A program made the translations under genes and the position numbers. 64,000 bases of DNA, from contig NC_089435.1 in assembly GCF_026210795.1 (NCBI RefSeq), forward strand, positions 1,488,001 to 1,552,000, written 5' to 3'. The notes beneath the pieces were generated by a model. It searched no databases and was not told the origin of the DNA. It worked only from the letters and a program-made list of their open reading frames with translations. Within the stretch, counting starts at the first letter, position 1, and every line of letters starts with the position of its first letter. Positions 43,330-55,025 of the stretch are shown piece by piece. This stretch comes from Rhizophagus irregularis (taxonomy: Eukaryota > Glomeromycota > Glomeromycetes > Glomerales > Glomeraceae).

Positions 43330-43575
43330 ACATGAAAGTAAATTAGTAGTATCAAAGAAGAAAGTAAATTATTAGTGTAAGTAAATTATTAGTATTAAAT
43401 AAAAAAGTATGAAGTTAGTGAAGAAAGCAAATTAGTAGTGTTAAAAAGTAAATTATTAGTGTTAGTAATAAAAAAGTATGAAGTTAGTGAAGAAAGCAAA
43501 TTAGTAGTGTTAAAAAGTAAATTATTAGTATTAGTAATAAAAAAAAGTATGAAGTTAGTGAAGAAAGCAAGTTAG
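43330..43575. repeat. tandem repeat tract inside the hAT-like element
   Basis: Units built from AAAAAAGTATGAAGTTAGTG followed by AAGAAAGCAAATTAGTAGTG and a TTAAAAAGTAAATTATTAG segment occur about three times. Confidence 0.6.
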
Positions 43576-44059
43576 TAACATTAAAATGTAAAAAGTTAGG
43601 AAAATAAAAAGATAAAGAACACAAGTTTTTTTTACCTGATATTTTAAAAGAAAGTTGAAGAAAAGTTAAAAGGTTAAAAAAACAAACAAAAACATTACGC
43701 GTCATCATATTTATTTTGACGATCAGATCACGTGACTAACATATATAATTTTAAGAGTTGATTTTTACCGCATAATTCTGGCCAAATTATAATTCCGGTC
43801 AGAACTAATTGTGTAACCTAATAAAAAGTTTTTGACTTTTTTTTAGTTACAAGATAATACAAAAATTTCACCAATGGGTCTAGAAGATGCCCGTTTATAA
43901 GCAAATATGCGGTTGAATTTTGTGTAACCTTACTGCATAAATCACTTTACTTAGGAAAATCTATTTGTAATGGTTAAAAGTGGTCTATTCGACCCTAAAA
44001 GTGGTCAAATGTAACCATACAGGTAAGATGGAAAGTAGTATAATAGGATTACCCAAAAA

Positions 44060-44225
44060 TTGCTTTCTGTATCCTAAATTTAAGTCTATTTTCAAGTTGT
44101 ACAATAATCACAATTTTTATTGTACAAAAATTGAATGTTTTCTGTATCCTAAATTTAAGTTGTATAAAAATCACACAAAAATTGAACATTTTCTATATCC
44201 TAAATTTAAGTTGTACAAAAATTGC
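44060..44225. repeat. short tandem repeat inside the hAT-like element
   Basis: TTCTGTATCCTAAATTTAAG followed by TTGTA.AAAAATCACA-like sequence is repeated three times (near 44065, 44139 and 44191). It creates an apparent reading frame at 43980-44309 with repeated FLYPKFKLYKN, which I regard as a repeat artefact. Confidence 0.6.
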
Positions 44226-45431
44226 ATACTTTTAATATGCTTTGAAAAACTTCATAACTATTTTTATCCAAAAATCTGCAATAATTGTACAATTTCCACA
44301 CGGACTTGAACAAATATTGTACAAAAATTGGATGATTTTTTTTCATAGGGTCTTAGATCATGTTTTTGATTATATTTAAAAATCCTTGAAACCAAGATGC
44401 TCTACTGTGTAAGAAATTATATTATTTAATCTTACTAATTTATTAATAACACATATAGCTAAATGATTCATAACTAGCAGCAGTGGCAGGTAAAAAATAA
44501 TTTAGCTATTTTTAATATTGCTAAATATTAACTAATTAAATGATTTTGCCAATAGAAGGGATCTTTTCCGATGGAGCTGATTTGATAACAGCAGTAACAG
44601 CAGCAAAAAGAAGCAATCTCAAAACAAATACAATTTGTACTTGTATGAGTTTGAAATCATGGTGGGAGTAAGGAAGAATTATGTATTTTATAATTTTATA
44701 ATAAAAATTTAAATAAAACTTATCAAAATCGTTTTTTTGTAAAAGTTGTGCGACATACATTATTATTGTCTTGCAATCATGAACAAATTTGTTAAAAATT
44801 TTATTTGACCCGGGTCATCCGGGGGTTAAACTATAACGGGTCAGAGGTCGGGTTATATAAATATTAACCCGGGTATTTGTGCGGGTTGATTTTTATAGTC
44901 GGGTCGAGTTCGAATATATCCTCAAACCCGACCCGATTCGACCCTTTCAGAACACCAATTTCAAGTCACCTTATTACGTATATGACGGAAATATTTAATT
45001 TTATTGAATTTCTCTATTAAACCAATTTTTTTATTTTTACAGTTACACATACAGTATAAAAAAATCCAATTATAAATAAAATGCTTTTTGTTTGTTATGT
45101 GGTAGTTTTAATGATTTATTCAATTAATTTACACAATTTCGATCTTGGACGTTATTTAATCTGAACAAATATTATTTAAAACAACATATTGAGTTATTTA
45201 TTCATCTCATATACTAATTTTTGCTCCTAGTTTCATTGATTCTGGCTGGTGAACCAGTGTAATCATTTGTAATCATCTGGACCCATATCTTCCGTAGTCA
45301 TTACATGGAATCCAAGCTAATTCCACATAGGATCCAACTGGCGAAAACTATACATAATATGGTTTGTCCAGGTCAACCAGAATCACATAAGGAGTATACA
45401 CGTGATTGCTGCCACGCCCAATAAACTCCCC

Positions 45432-46946
45432 CAGCGTAACCAACAAACAAGCTCGGGCACGTGATATAAAGTGTGGCGTCTAAATTTTGATTGGTCGGGC
45501 TTGTGTAACATTTAACTTTGAATTTTTTCAATTTTTTTGTAAATGTTTTGTTTTTTTTTCAAAGACTTTTGTAAAAAAGTCAATAGAAATAAAATAAATT
45601 TTAGTTTTAATATTTTTATTATATTGTTTTTGAATGATACTGTAAACAATACAGAAAAATTTTTACTTGATATATTTATGAAATAAAAATTTTTTTTTTT
45701 TTGTTTTTAAAATTCTCTGTATAACTGATAAAGTAAAGTAACATATACCTGACTAAAAATATACAAGTTTATGCTATTTATACAAAAAAGTCAAAATATA
45801 TAAAATTAATGTATATATAAATACTTTAATACTTGCTAAAACAAACTTTAAAAATTTCTCAGGGGAGAGATCGATTGGTCAACAACATTACGATTTATTA
45901 ATAATCGTAATGAATTTTCCTTTATCAATGTGGTACGAACGATACGAAGGATAGATCATATAAAATAAAAAATTTAATCAAGGAGCTTCCAACATACGCA
46001 GTTCTGATGAAACGAAAAATTAATGGTATAGAAACGGATATATGTCCAAGATGTAAAAAATTTAGTGAAGATTGGGAGCATATATGGATATGTAAAGCGA
46101 ATGAATTGGAGATAAATGAATTGATTAGATGATCGTTATGTGAATACGAACAAATACTCGTGGATAAGAACAAGAACGAAGATATAGATGTTATGAAAGA
46201 TGTATCATCAAAATAATGGACCAACCATCTTTAGTTTTAATTGGTAAAAAACGCATTTGGAAATTTTTGAGAGGAGCGTATAACTTTAATAAAATATCTA
46301 ACAAACAAAAAACAAAGAAAGTAATAGAAGATATGTGGATATTTTGTTACAATCAGTTCAGACTAAAGATATGGAATCAAAGATGCGAGATAGTATCAGA
46401 AATAGAAAAAGATCAAGGATTAACGAAAAAAGATCTACGGTTGAAAAGAAAAGCATATGATGTTATTGATGATGTGGACGCGACTAGAAAAATGAACGAA
46501 AATGGAAAAACAAATAAAAATGATAAAAACATACAAAAAAAATTAATTAAAAAAATTAAATTAGTAATGAAAGATCGTTTGATAGGTAAGATCACGGAAG
46601 AAGACTCGATTAAAAATAATTGGTATACAATGACGAAATTAGCTCAATAAATTATAGTTTAGTAATTTATAGCTAGGATTAATTGTAATTATTTTTTAGA
46701 CTAGATTACTTTAGTTATAGAGGATATTATATTTTATATAATGTTTTCTAGGTGTTTTGATATTTTGTAATTCATTTAATTTTACTAAATTAATAAACGC
46801 GTTACTAATTTTAAAAATAAAATGTATAAAGAAATAGGTGAACGGGCAAGTTAATATGACGCGAGAAAAAAAAATATTTATTTATATCGCATCAAAACAC
46901 AGCCACATCACGGATCACGTGCCCGAGCTTTTTTTGGTTACGCTAG
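45432..46946. mobile_element. 1.5-kb inverted-repeat element enclosing a retroelement tail
   Basis: The left AGCGTAACCAACAAACAAGC with CTCGGGCACGTGAT (45433-45465) is the inverse of ATCACGTGCCCGAGC followed by TTTTTTTGGTTACGCT (46914-46945), and weaker symmetry extends ~25 bases further in. No target duplication was found outside. The interior 45910-46650 is a non-LTR retroelement tail, so I read this as a MITE split by a nested 5'-truncated insertion. Confidence 0.6.
45910..46650 (+). pseudogene. C-terminal retroelement polyprotein relic (zinc motif)
   Basis: The frame from about 45945 reads SYKIKNLIKELPTYAVLMKR, then CPRCKKFSEDWEHIWIC (CxxC-x8-HxxxC), a TGA, and NELIR/SLCEYEQ. After a shift at ~46215 the frame 46216-46650 gives PSLVLIGKKRIWKFLRGAYN, IEDMWIFCYNQFRLKIWNQR, and a lysine-rich end closing with a TAA. 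This is the tail typical of Rhizophagus non-LTR elements as I remember them. It is the same class as the relic at 65-1366 but not the same copy. Dead, by one stop and one frameshift. Confidence 0.6.
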
Positions 46947-47310
46947 GGAATATCGGAATATCACGTCAATCGCATTTAAACATTTTACATACACTTCAAT
47001 AAGATAACGTGATTAAAATAGGATGTGGCGTTCGCGTTGTTTATATTTATCTCTGCGACTTTTTTTTGAGTGGTCTGATTCTTATTCGTCACCCCTGTAA
47101 GTGTACAAATTGTTTGAATGCACGCCAATCAGTTCCCATCTGCGGATGAGCGGATGATCAGATTGATCAGTGTCAATTACGTTGTGAATATCATGTGATC
47201 GCAGATCCTTTGTGTTTCCTGTGTGACGTTGATTTTTCGGAAAACCCCTTCTATTACACCGACTTGTTGATTTAACCTATCTTAGTTAAAAATAATTTCT
47301 TTATTAAAAA

Positions 47311-50300
47311 ATGTCTGATTTTGAAAACAATGAAAATAAATTATTTTACCAGTATAAAATAGCAGCAGAAATTGGTGATAAAGTTGCAATGTTTAATTTA
47401 GCAATATGTTATGAAAATGGAGAAGGAATAAAAAAGAATTTAGAAAAAGCCTTTTATTGGTATCAGAAAGCAGCTAAAAATGGTAATGAATATGCAATGA
47501 ATAATTTAGCCATATGTTATGAAAATGGAGAAGGAATAGAAAAGAATTTAGAAAAAGCCTTTTATTGGTATCAAAAAGCAGAAGAAAATGGTAATAAAGA
47601 TGCAATATCTAATTTAGCCTTATGTTATGGAGAAGGAATTGGTATTGAAAAGGATGAAGTCAAAGCCTTTTATTGGTATCAAAAAGCAGCAGAGAATGGT
47701 AATGAATATGCAATGAATTATTTAGCTATATATTATGAAAATGGAAAAGGAAAAGAAAAGAATTTAGAAAAAGCCTTTTATTGGTATCAAAAAGCAGCAG
47801 AAAATGGTAATGAAGATGCAATGAACAATTTGGCCATATGTTATAAAAATGGAAAAGGAACAGAAAAGAATTTTAAAAAAGCTTTTTATTGGTATCAAAA
47901 ATCAGCAGAAAATGGGAAAAATGAAGCAATGAATAATTTAGCAATATTCTATGAAAATGGAGAAGGAACAGAAAAAAAATTAGAAAAAGCCTTTTATTGG
48001 TATCAAAAAGCAGCAGAAAATGATAATAAAGTTGCAATGTATAATTTAGCCTTATGTCATAAAAATGGAAAAGGAACAGAAAAGAATTTAGAAAAAGCTT
48101 TTTATTGGTATCAAAAAGCAGCAGAAATAGATTATATTAAAGCAATGAATAGTTTAGCTATATGCTATGGAAATGGGGAGGGAACAGAAAAGAATTCAGA
48201 AAAAGCCTTTTATTGGTATAATAAAGCAGCAGAAAATGGTAATGAAGCTGCAATGAATAATTTAGCCTTTTGTTATAAAATTGGAAAAGGAATAGAAATG
48301 GATTTAGAAAAAGCCTTCTATTGGTATCAAAAAGCAGCAGAAATAGATTATATTAAAGCAATGTTTAATTTGGCCGTATGTTATGAAAGTGGGAAAGGAA
48401 TAGAAAAGAATTTTAAAAAAGCTTTTCATTGGTATCAAAAAGCAGCAGAAAATGGAAAAAATGAAGCAATGAATAATTTAGCAATATGCTATGAAAATGG
48501 AGAAGGAACAGAAAAAAATTTAGAAAAAGCCTTTTATTGGTATCAAAAAGCAGAAGAAAATGGTAATAAAGATGCAATATCTAATTTAGCCTTATGTTAT
48601 GGAGAAGGAATTGGTATTGAAAAGGATGAAGTCAAAGCCTTTTATTGGTATCAAAAAGCAGCAGAGAATGGTAATGAATATGCAATGAATTATTTAGCTA
48701 TATATTATGAAAATGGAAAAGGAAAAGAAAAGAATTTAGAAAAAGCCTTTTATTGGTATCAAAAAGCAGCAGAAAATGGTAATGAAGATGCAATGAACAA
48801 TTTGGCCATATGTTATAAAAATGGAAAAGGAACAGAAAAGAATTTTAAAAAAGCTTTTTATTGGTATCAAAAATCAGCAGAAAATGGGAAAAATGAAGCA
48901 ATGAATAATTTAGCAATATTCTATGAAAATGGAGAAGGAACAGAAAAAAAATTAGAAAAAGCCTTTTATTGGTATCAAAAAGCAGCAGAAAATTATAATA
49001 AAGTTGCAATGTATAATTTAGCCTTATGTTATAAAAATGGAAAAGGAACAGAAAAGAATTTAGAAAAAGCTTTTTATTGGTATCAAAAAGCAGCAGAAAT
49101 AGATTATATTAAAGCAATGAATAGTTTAGCTATATGCTATGGAAATGGGGAGGGAACAGAAAAGAATTCAGAAAAGGCCTTTTATTGGTATAATAAAGCA
49201 GCAGAAAATGGTAATGAAGCTGCAATGAATAATTTAGCCTTTTGTTATAAAATTGGAAAAGGAATAGAAATGGATTTAGAAAAAGCCTTCTATTGGTATC
49301 AAAAAGCAGCAGAAATAGATTATATTAAAGCAATGTTTAATTTGGCCGTATGTTATGAAAGTGGGAAAGGAATAGAAAAGAATTTTAAAAAAGCTTTTCA
49401 TTGGTATCAAAAAGCAGCAGAAAATGGAAAAAATGAAGCAATGAATAATTTAGCAATATGCTATGAAAATGGAGAAGGAACAGAAAAAAATTTAGAAAAA
49501 GCCTTTTATTGGTATCAAAAAGCAGCAGAAAATGGTAATAAAGTTGCAATGTATAATTTAGCCTTATGTTATGAGGAAGGAATTGGTACTGAAAAAAATG
49601 AAGTTGAGGCCCTTTATTGGTATCAAAAAGCAGCAGAAAATGGTAATGAAGTTGCAATGAACAATTTAGCCATATGTTATAAAAATGGAAAAGGAACAGA
49701 AAAGAATTTAAAAAAAGCCTTTTGTTGGTATCAAAAAGCAGCAGAAAATGGTAGTAAAGTTGCAATGAAAAGTTTAGCCATATGTTATGAATATGGAAAA
49801 GGTACAGAAAAGAATTTAGAGAAAGCCATTTACTGGTATCAAGAAGTAGAAAATGGTAATGAAATTGCAATGAATAGTTTAGCAATATGCTATAAAAATG
49901 GAGAAGAAACAAAAAGGAAATTAGAAAAAGCCTTTTATTGGTATCAAAAAGCAGCAGAAAATGGTAATATAGATGCAATGTCTAAATTGGCCTTGTGTTT
50001 TGGAGAAGGAATTGGTATTGAAAAAGATGAAGCCAAAGCATTTTATTGGTATCAAAAAGCAGCAGAAAATGGTAATGAAGTTGCAATGAATAATTTAGCC
50101 ATATATTATAAAAATGGAGAAGGAACAAAAAAAAGTTTAGGAAAATCCTTTTATTGGTATCAAAAAGCAGCAGTAAATGGTAATGAAATTGCAATGAATA
50201 GTTTAGCCATATGCTATAAAAATGGAGAAGGAACAAAAAGGAAATTAAAAAAAGCCTTTTATTGGTATCAAAAAGCAGCAGAAAATGGTAATATAGATGC

Positions 50301-52377
50301 AATGTTTAGTTTGGCTTTATTTTTTGGAGAAGGAATTGGTATTGAAAAAGATGAAGCCAAAGCATTTTATTGGTATCAAAAAGCAGCAGAAAATGGTAAT
50401 GAAGTTGCAATGAATAGTTTAGCAACATGCTATGAAAATGGAAAAGGAACAGAAAAAAAATTAGAAAAAGCCTTTTATTGGTATCAGAAAGCAGCAGAAA
50501 ATGGTAGTAAAGTTGCAATGAAAAGTTTAGCCATATGTTATGAATATGGAAAAGGTACAGAAAAGAATTTAGAGAATGCCTTTTGTTGGTATCAAAAAGC
50601 AGTAAAAAATGGTAATGATGATGCAATGAAAAATTTAGCCATGTGTTATGAAAATGGAAATGGAACAGAAAAGAATTTAGAAAAAGCCTCTTATTGGTAT
50701 CAAAAAGCAGCTCAGCAAGGGATTAGTAATGTTCAGTATAAACCTGGATTTCTTTATAGAATTGGTAAAGTGAAAAAAGTATTAGAAAAGCATGTTTATT
50801 GGTCTAAAAATGCAGAAAAAGAAAGTTTAAGTGCAAATAAATGGATTGAAAATGCTCTAAAATATGGAAAAGTTAAATTTATATCTTATAAAGAGCTAAA
50901 AAATACAGAAAGACTTTATGCGGGAGGATTTGGAACAATATCAAAAGCAATTTGGACTAAAACTAATAATTATGTTATTTGTAAAAAATTGACTAATACA
51001 ACTTATATTAAGAATGATCTATTAGATGCATTTATTCATGAACTAAAAGTGCATCTGCACCTTAATTATAGTGACAGAATTATACGTTGTTTTGGTATTA
51101 GTTTAGGTAATTTGATTATTTATCTACATTGCATTTTTATTTTTTATTTTTTTTTAAAAATTTCTTATAAATTTTTTCTTTAGATCCAAAAACAAATGAA
51201 TATTTTCTTATTATGCAGTACGCTAATGACGGAGATCTTCAAAATTATCTCAAAAATACTTTTAAGGATTTGACATGGGATGATAAGAAAAAATTAGCAT
51301 TTCAAATTGCAGATGGATTAAATTATTTGCATAATGAAAATATTTTACATAGAGATCTTGTAAGTATTATTATTTTTATCTAATATCATTATAGTACTAA
51401 ATAAATGATAATGTTCTACTTTATTTTTTTTATTTTAGCATTCTAAGAATATAGTTATTCATGAAAATAATGCTAAAATTATGGACTTTGGTATTTCAAA
51501 AAATCAAGATAATCAAACTTCAACAGCCTATGTTGGTAATTTTGGTGTTGTTGCTTATATGGAACCAAGACGTTTTGTAGATCCAAATTTTCTATATATT
51601 AATGCTTCAGACGTCTATAGCTTTGGTGTATTAATGTGGGAGATTTCTAGTGGATATCCTCCATTTAAAGATAATGATAATAAAGTTGCACTTGCTGTTT
51701 CTATTAGTAATGGTGCTCGTGAGGTTACAATTCTAGGTACCCCTAAAGAATATGAAAATCTTTATAAAAATTGTTGGAACCAAGAACCTGAAGAAAGATC
51801 AACTATTAATGAAATATTGGATGAATTTGAAAGAATGGGTTTTGGAAATATTGCTACTAACGAAGGTATTTATTTATTATTCACATCCGTATATTTGTTG
51901 TAGGCCAAACTTGACCATGCCTTGCCATCGGCTTAAATTATCGGCCAATCTAATAATGTCTCAAGACTGTACCAGATAATGGTGTAATTAGCCGAAAAAC
52001 GGAGCCGAATACCTGATTCCGGACCGGTTTAATTGCAGAAAATCCCTGGAACTCCACGACGATCTAGACCTGAACGGGTCCGGATCACGTTGCGGCTAAT
52101 TATTTTTCGGCTAACTACACCATTATCTAATTTAGGTCGATGGTAAGGTTTGGGACATGGTCTACAACATATATTTACTAATATATTGATGAAAATAAAA
52201 TAAATCTGTTTATTAAAGGTAGTGACAATTTAACTCCAGAATTACAAGTTAGTGATAATTCTGCTCAATTCTCTTCAAATTTACACAGTAAGTTTATAAC
52301 TCTGCTTATTAAGATTTGATATTGAACTAATATTTTTAAATATTTTGTTAAATTTAGTTGACCTGGACAATGTATAA
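47311..52377 (+). CDS. Sel1-repeat protein fused to a protein kinase domain
   Basis: Five proposed exons: 47311-51106, 51184-51359, 51439-51864, 52219-52287, 52358-52377. All introns are GT-AG and keep frame. Exon 1 encodes 31 full 36-residue Sel1 repeats (consensus NLAICYENGEGTEKNLEKAF with YWYQKAAENGN) and a degenerate 32nd, a helical solenoid for protein binding. The kinase follows: GGFGTISKAIW glycine loop, lysine in VICKKL, IMQYANDGDL, HRDLHSKN (HRD at 51348-51356, split by intron 2), DFG (51484-51492), MEP in place of APE, DVYSFGVLMWE. Catalytic residues are all present, so activity is expected. Intron 3 carries a MITE. The last two exons are short and less certain. Stopping in intron 3 would give an alternative end at 51901-51903. 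Confidence 0.88.
47581..49524 (+). repeat. 972-bp in-frame tandem duplication of nine Sel1 repeats
   Basis: 47581-48552 and 48553-49524 are nearly identical; reading them side by side I noticed only a handful of differences (for example GATAAT/TATAAT near 48018/48990 and GTCAT/GTTAT). 972 is nine times 108, the exact DNA length of nine Sel1 repeats, so the frame is kept. Repeats 3-11 were copied as a block, most likely by unequal exchange. Confidence 0.85.
51896..52169. mobile_element. 274-bp MITE inserted in a kinase intron
   Basis: Ends TGTTGTAG and CTACAACA are inverse, with weaker symmetry further in (CCATCGGCTTAAATTATC against CCATCGACCTAAATTAGA; GATAATGGTGTAATTAGCCG against GATAATGGTGTAGTTAGCCG). 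TATATT is duplicated at 51890-51895 and 52170-52175. Removing it leaves an intron of ~75 bases, the usual size here, with TACTAAT just right of the insertion as a possible branch site. Confidence 0.75.
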
Positions 52378-52640
52378 TTTTCGTCATAACAACATTCAAA
52401 GCAATTAGATTTGCGAAGTAAAAAAATATAAAAATAGACGTGTTTTCCATTTTAAAGGCTGACAAATAAATAAAATTAAAATTGAACATTCATTTAATTT
52501 AAGATACTAACCAAATCGCCAATAAATACTATTCTGCAATATTTTTTAAATAATAGAACCTTAGATTAATTAATATTTATTTAACCATTTTGCTCATACA
52601 TTAAAAGGAATTTACTAATTGTAAGATAAGGAATACAAGC
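52378..52640. other. downstream region of the Sel1-kinase gene
   Basis: AT-rich, no gene seen. Confidence 0.4.
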
Positions 52641-52655
52641 TTCTTTTTTTGATTC

Positions 52656-53541
52656 TTTTTTTTTTTTTGGTAAATGATATACTTTATTATTTATATGATG
52701 AAAACAATAAAATACATCTGGAGTTTGGACTCAAGAATAAGCCTATTCCCTCCGGTGAAGTTGTAGTACCATTACCTACTACATGAAATTTGAAGGATCA
52801 ATATAGTAAATTCTTCAAAAATACTAAATAATAAAAATACATATAAAGAAAGTCCTTAACGCGTTGGAAATATTTTTAACGTGAAATCACGTGACTTCGA
52901 CACGATTATAATCTAACCTATCCTAATATACTCACTTTTCACTCACCATCTTTTCTTGAACTATTTCTCTTTTGGACTCTTCAGTCTTCACAGCCCGCTT
53001 GTTATTATATTTGTCTCGTCTCGTTCCCTGTTCTCTTCCAGTCTTCCTTAACTCTCTTTTCAAAATCCACATTAATAAGCTGCGTATACTTTTGTATCAC
53101 ACCATGTGATTACTCCTCTTTAATCAATTTTTCTCAAAGCTTAATCAAGGATTCTAGAGATTTAATCATCATTGCCACCTCTTCCGCATTCATCTGATTT
53201 TTGATATTTTCCCATTTCATTTGTTCTCCTGCCATAATAAACATCATTTTGTCTATCGAACTTCGAGATGGTGAAGCAACGTATGGTTGTTATGGAACTA
53301 ACGATTTTTGTTCCTTCCCTTGTTCGTTGATGATATTCACCACTTCTTCCGTTGAGAAATTATCTTTCTTCAACGCTTCTTTTACCGATTTTTCTTTAAA
53401 GTCGTTTACATCCAAACCTCTCCTGAACTGGTTAATTGTATCTACCACTTTATCCTCAGATACTGTCGTTGATCATTCCACATCATTCGCTGGACCTCCA
53501 TCCTTGAATTTATCTCTTTCCTGATACTTACTAATTCCATT
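52656..53541 (-). mobile_element. retroposed or LINE-type insertion with A-tail (minus strand)
   Basis: On the plus strand the element starts with a ~20-base T-run (52649-52668), i.e. an A-tail on the minus strand, preceded by AATAAAGTATATCATTTACC. AAGCTTCTTTTTTTGATTC on the left (52639) and AAGTTTCTTTTTTTGTTT on the right (53543) resemble a target duplication with a few changes. The coding relic inside is listed separately. Confidence 0.4.
53134..53541 (-). pseudogene. eroded open frame of retroposed origin
   Basis: One minus-strand frame runs ~135 codons from SKYQERDKFKDGGPANDVE to SLESLIKL, interrupted only by TGA (after NDVE) and TAA (after KSLVP). The rest is hydrophilic and helical: VVDTINQFRRGLDV, KSVKEALKKDNFSTEEVV, MAGEQMKWENIKNQMNAEEV. 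Family unrecognised. The two stops in one otherwise open frame make this a recent loss of coding or a read-through case; I favour a pseudogene. Confidence 0.5.
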
Positions 53542-53619
53542 TAAGTTTCTTTTTTTGTTTAACTATTTGTATTTCATAAACTACTATGTATCCATCTTTA
53601 ATATACAGTACAACATTAC

Positions 53620-54191
53620 GGTTACGGTACATTTCGCCGAAATCCATTTCACCGAAACCTGAAGGGAAGTTTCACCGAAAAGACGTTTCGCTGAAAGTGC
53701 ATTTTATCGAATCCATCTCACCGATTCGTCCATTTCGCCAAATTCCATTTCACCGAATGGACGTTTCACTGAAAATGGTAGCGATTAATATTTTTATAAA
53801 AAATATTCATCACGCAATGAATAAAATTTAAATTATTTTTAAGGATTTTTCTTTTCAGCATATTGTCACTTTAACATTCAAGTAACTGATATTAATTGTT
53901 AAATAACTTATTTTTTCGCGAATAAATGTTTTCGGGAAAATAAAGTAAAGTAAAAAAAGATTAATATATTATAAACAACAAGATAATAAACTTAATAAAA
54001 ATCAGCTAATTCAAAAATTTTTCTAGAAAAGATTTCTTTATGCATTTAGTATAAAAATGATAAAAATAAATGGTATGTTGAAGAAACTTCCTTTTGGCGA
54101 AATACCCTTTCGGTGAAATATCCCTTCGGAGAAATGGCTTCGGCAAAATTGGTTTTAGTGAAATAGACTTCAGCGAAAAGTCCGGATACCC
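53620..54191. mobile_element. 572-bp hAT-like MITE with perfect 8-bp TSD
   Basis: AACATTAC lies at 53612-53619 and 54192-54199. The left end GGTTACGGTACATTTCGCCG and the inverted right end GGGTATCCGGACTTTTCGCTG are similar. Both subterminal regions are packed with short repeats of TTTCRCCGAAA and TCCATTTCACCGAA, probable transposase-binding sites. The centre is AT-rich and non-coding. Confidence 0.8.
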
Positions 54192-54199
54192 AACATTAC

Positions 54200-54860
54200 A
54201 ATAATAGAATTTTTTTAAATAAATACTCTGATGTTTTTATAACAAAGGCCGTAATATAAAAATAGCATTATATATAAAGCGCATCTTATTAGGGCTTGTT
54301 CAATTCTGATCGTTCAGGTTTGTTGATATTAACCAATCCTATCATGTGATCAAAATCAAAAATTTAGTACTTTGATCGGCTTATTGATAGTTAGCCTTGG
54401 TCACCTTATTTTTCGTATAATAAAATATTTTCTTTTTTAAAATGGCAATAAGCAATACCATTAAACTTTTTAAGGGCGTGTATTAAAACTTTATTAGACG
54501 TTAAAAAAGAGCGATCAAAAATGATACCACATTTTTGTTGTTTGGAAATTTCGGGTTGTTGATCACACACAATTTATCAGCCGATAATTATCAATTCAAA
54601 ACCCGATCAAAATTCCGACCGATCAATGGAGACTCTTAAAATCAAATGTTCTATATTTAATATATATTTCTCCAATGTCTACGTCTTACCAGAGTTTTCC
54701 TAGTTACAATTACTATTAATCAAAACTAAGAAAAAAATAAAATATGATATTTAAGAAAATTCTGGCAAATTTTATAATTTTAGTCCGAATTAAGCATTAT
54801 AATTATGCATCTCATGTTAAGTTAATTCTGGTAATTTTTAACTTTAAAAGCACATATTTA
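54200..54860. other. AT-rich stretch without recognisable genes
   Basis: No coding signal. TTACAGACCCCGACGAAA at about 54868 may be the terminus of the Tc1-like relic. Confidence 0.35.
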
Positions 54861-54967
54861 CAGACCCCGACGAAAGTAATGGCAGCCAGCTTTTTAATAA
54901 TATGTGCGCAATTTTACAATAAAACACCAAAAAATTTTTTATTTTCCGAAAGATGGGCAAAATTACA

Positions 54968-55025
54968 GTAATTAATATTTGGTATGGCCTCCTTCTGCGT
55001 CTAATGAAGTGCTGATCCGATAAAT
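54968..55025 (-). pseudogene. C-terminal piece of a Tc1-like transposase
   Basis: The minus strand reads RISTSLDAEGGHTKY followed by TAA (54968-55012 region). GGHTKY-stop is the typical end of Tc1-family transposases. Upstream coding sequence is lost or replaced by AT-rich DNA. The remaining transposase is at 58700-59185, beyond a 3.3-kb element. Confidence 0.6.

Larger units (their letters stand above)
42688..44957. mobile_element. 2.27-kb non-autonomous hAT-like element with 8-bp TSD
   Basis: Left terminus TAGTGTTCCGAAAGGGTCG; inverted right terminus TGGTGTTCTGAAAGGGTCG. ATTTCAAG is present exactly on both sides (42680-42687 and 44958-44965). An 8-bp duplication plus TAGTGTTC-like ends are hAT hallmarks. 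Subterminal parts are rich in GGGTC and GACCCG. The interior holds two tandem repeat tracts and no transposase-like frame, so mobilisation would depend on a partner element. Confidence 0.85.

Noticed and set aside
43980-44309. 109-residue frame with repeated FLYPKFKLYKN inside the hAT-like element
   Set aside because: Explained by a short DNA tandem repeat; no transposase or zinc-finger features.
49385-50626. Minus-strand frames of 106-197 residues opposite the Sel1 exon
   Set aside because: They mirror the 108-bp Sel1 DNA repeat; the plus strand has a clear domain structure.
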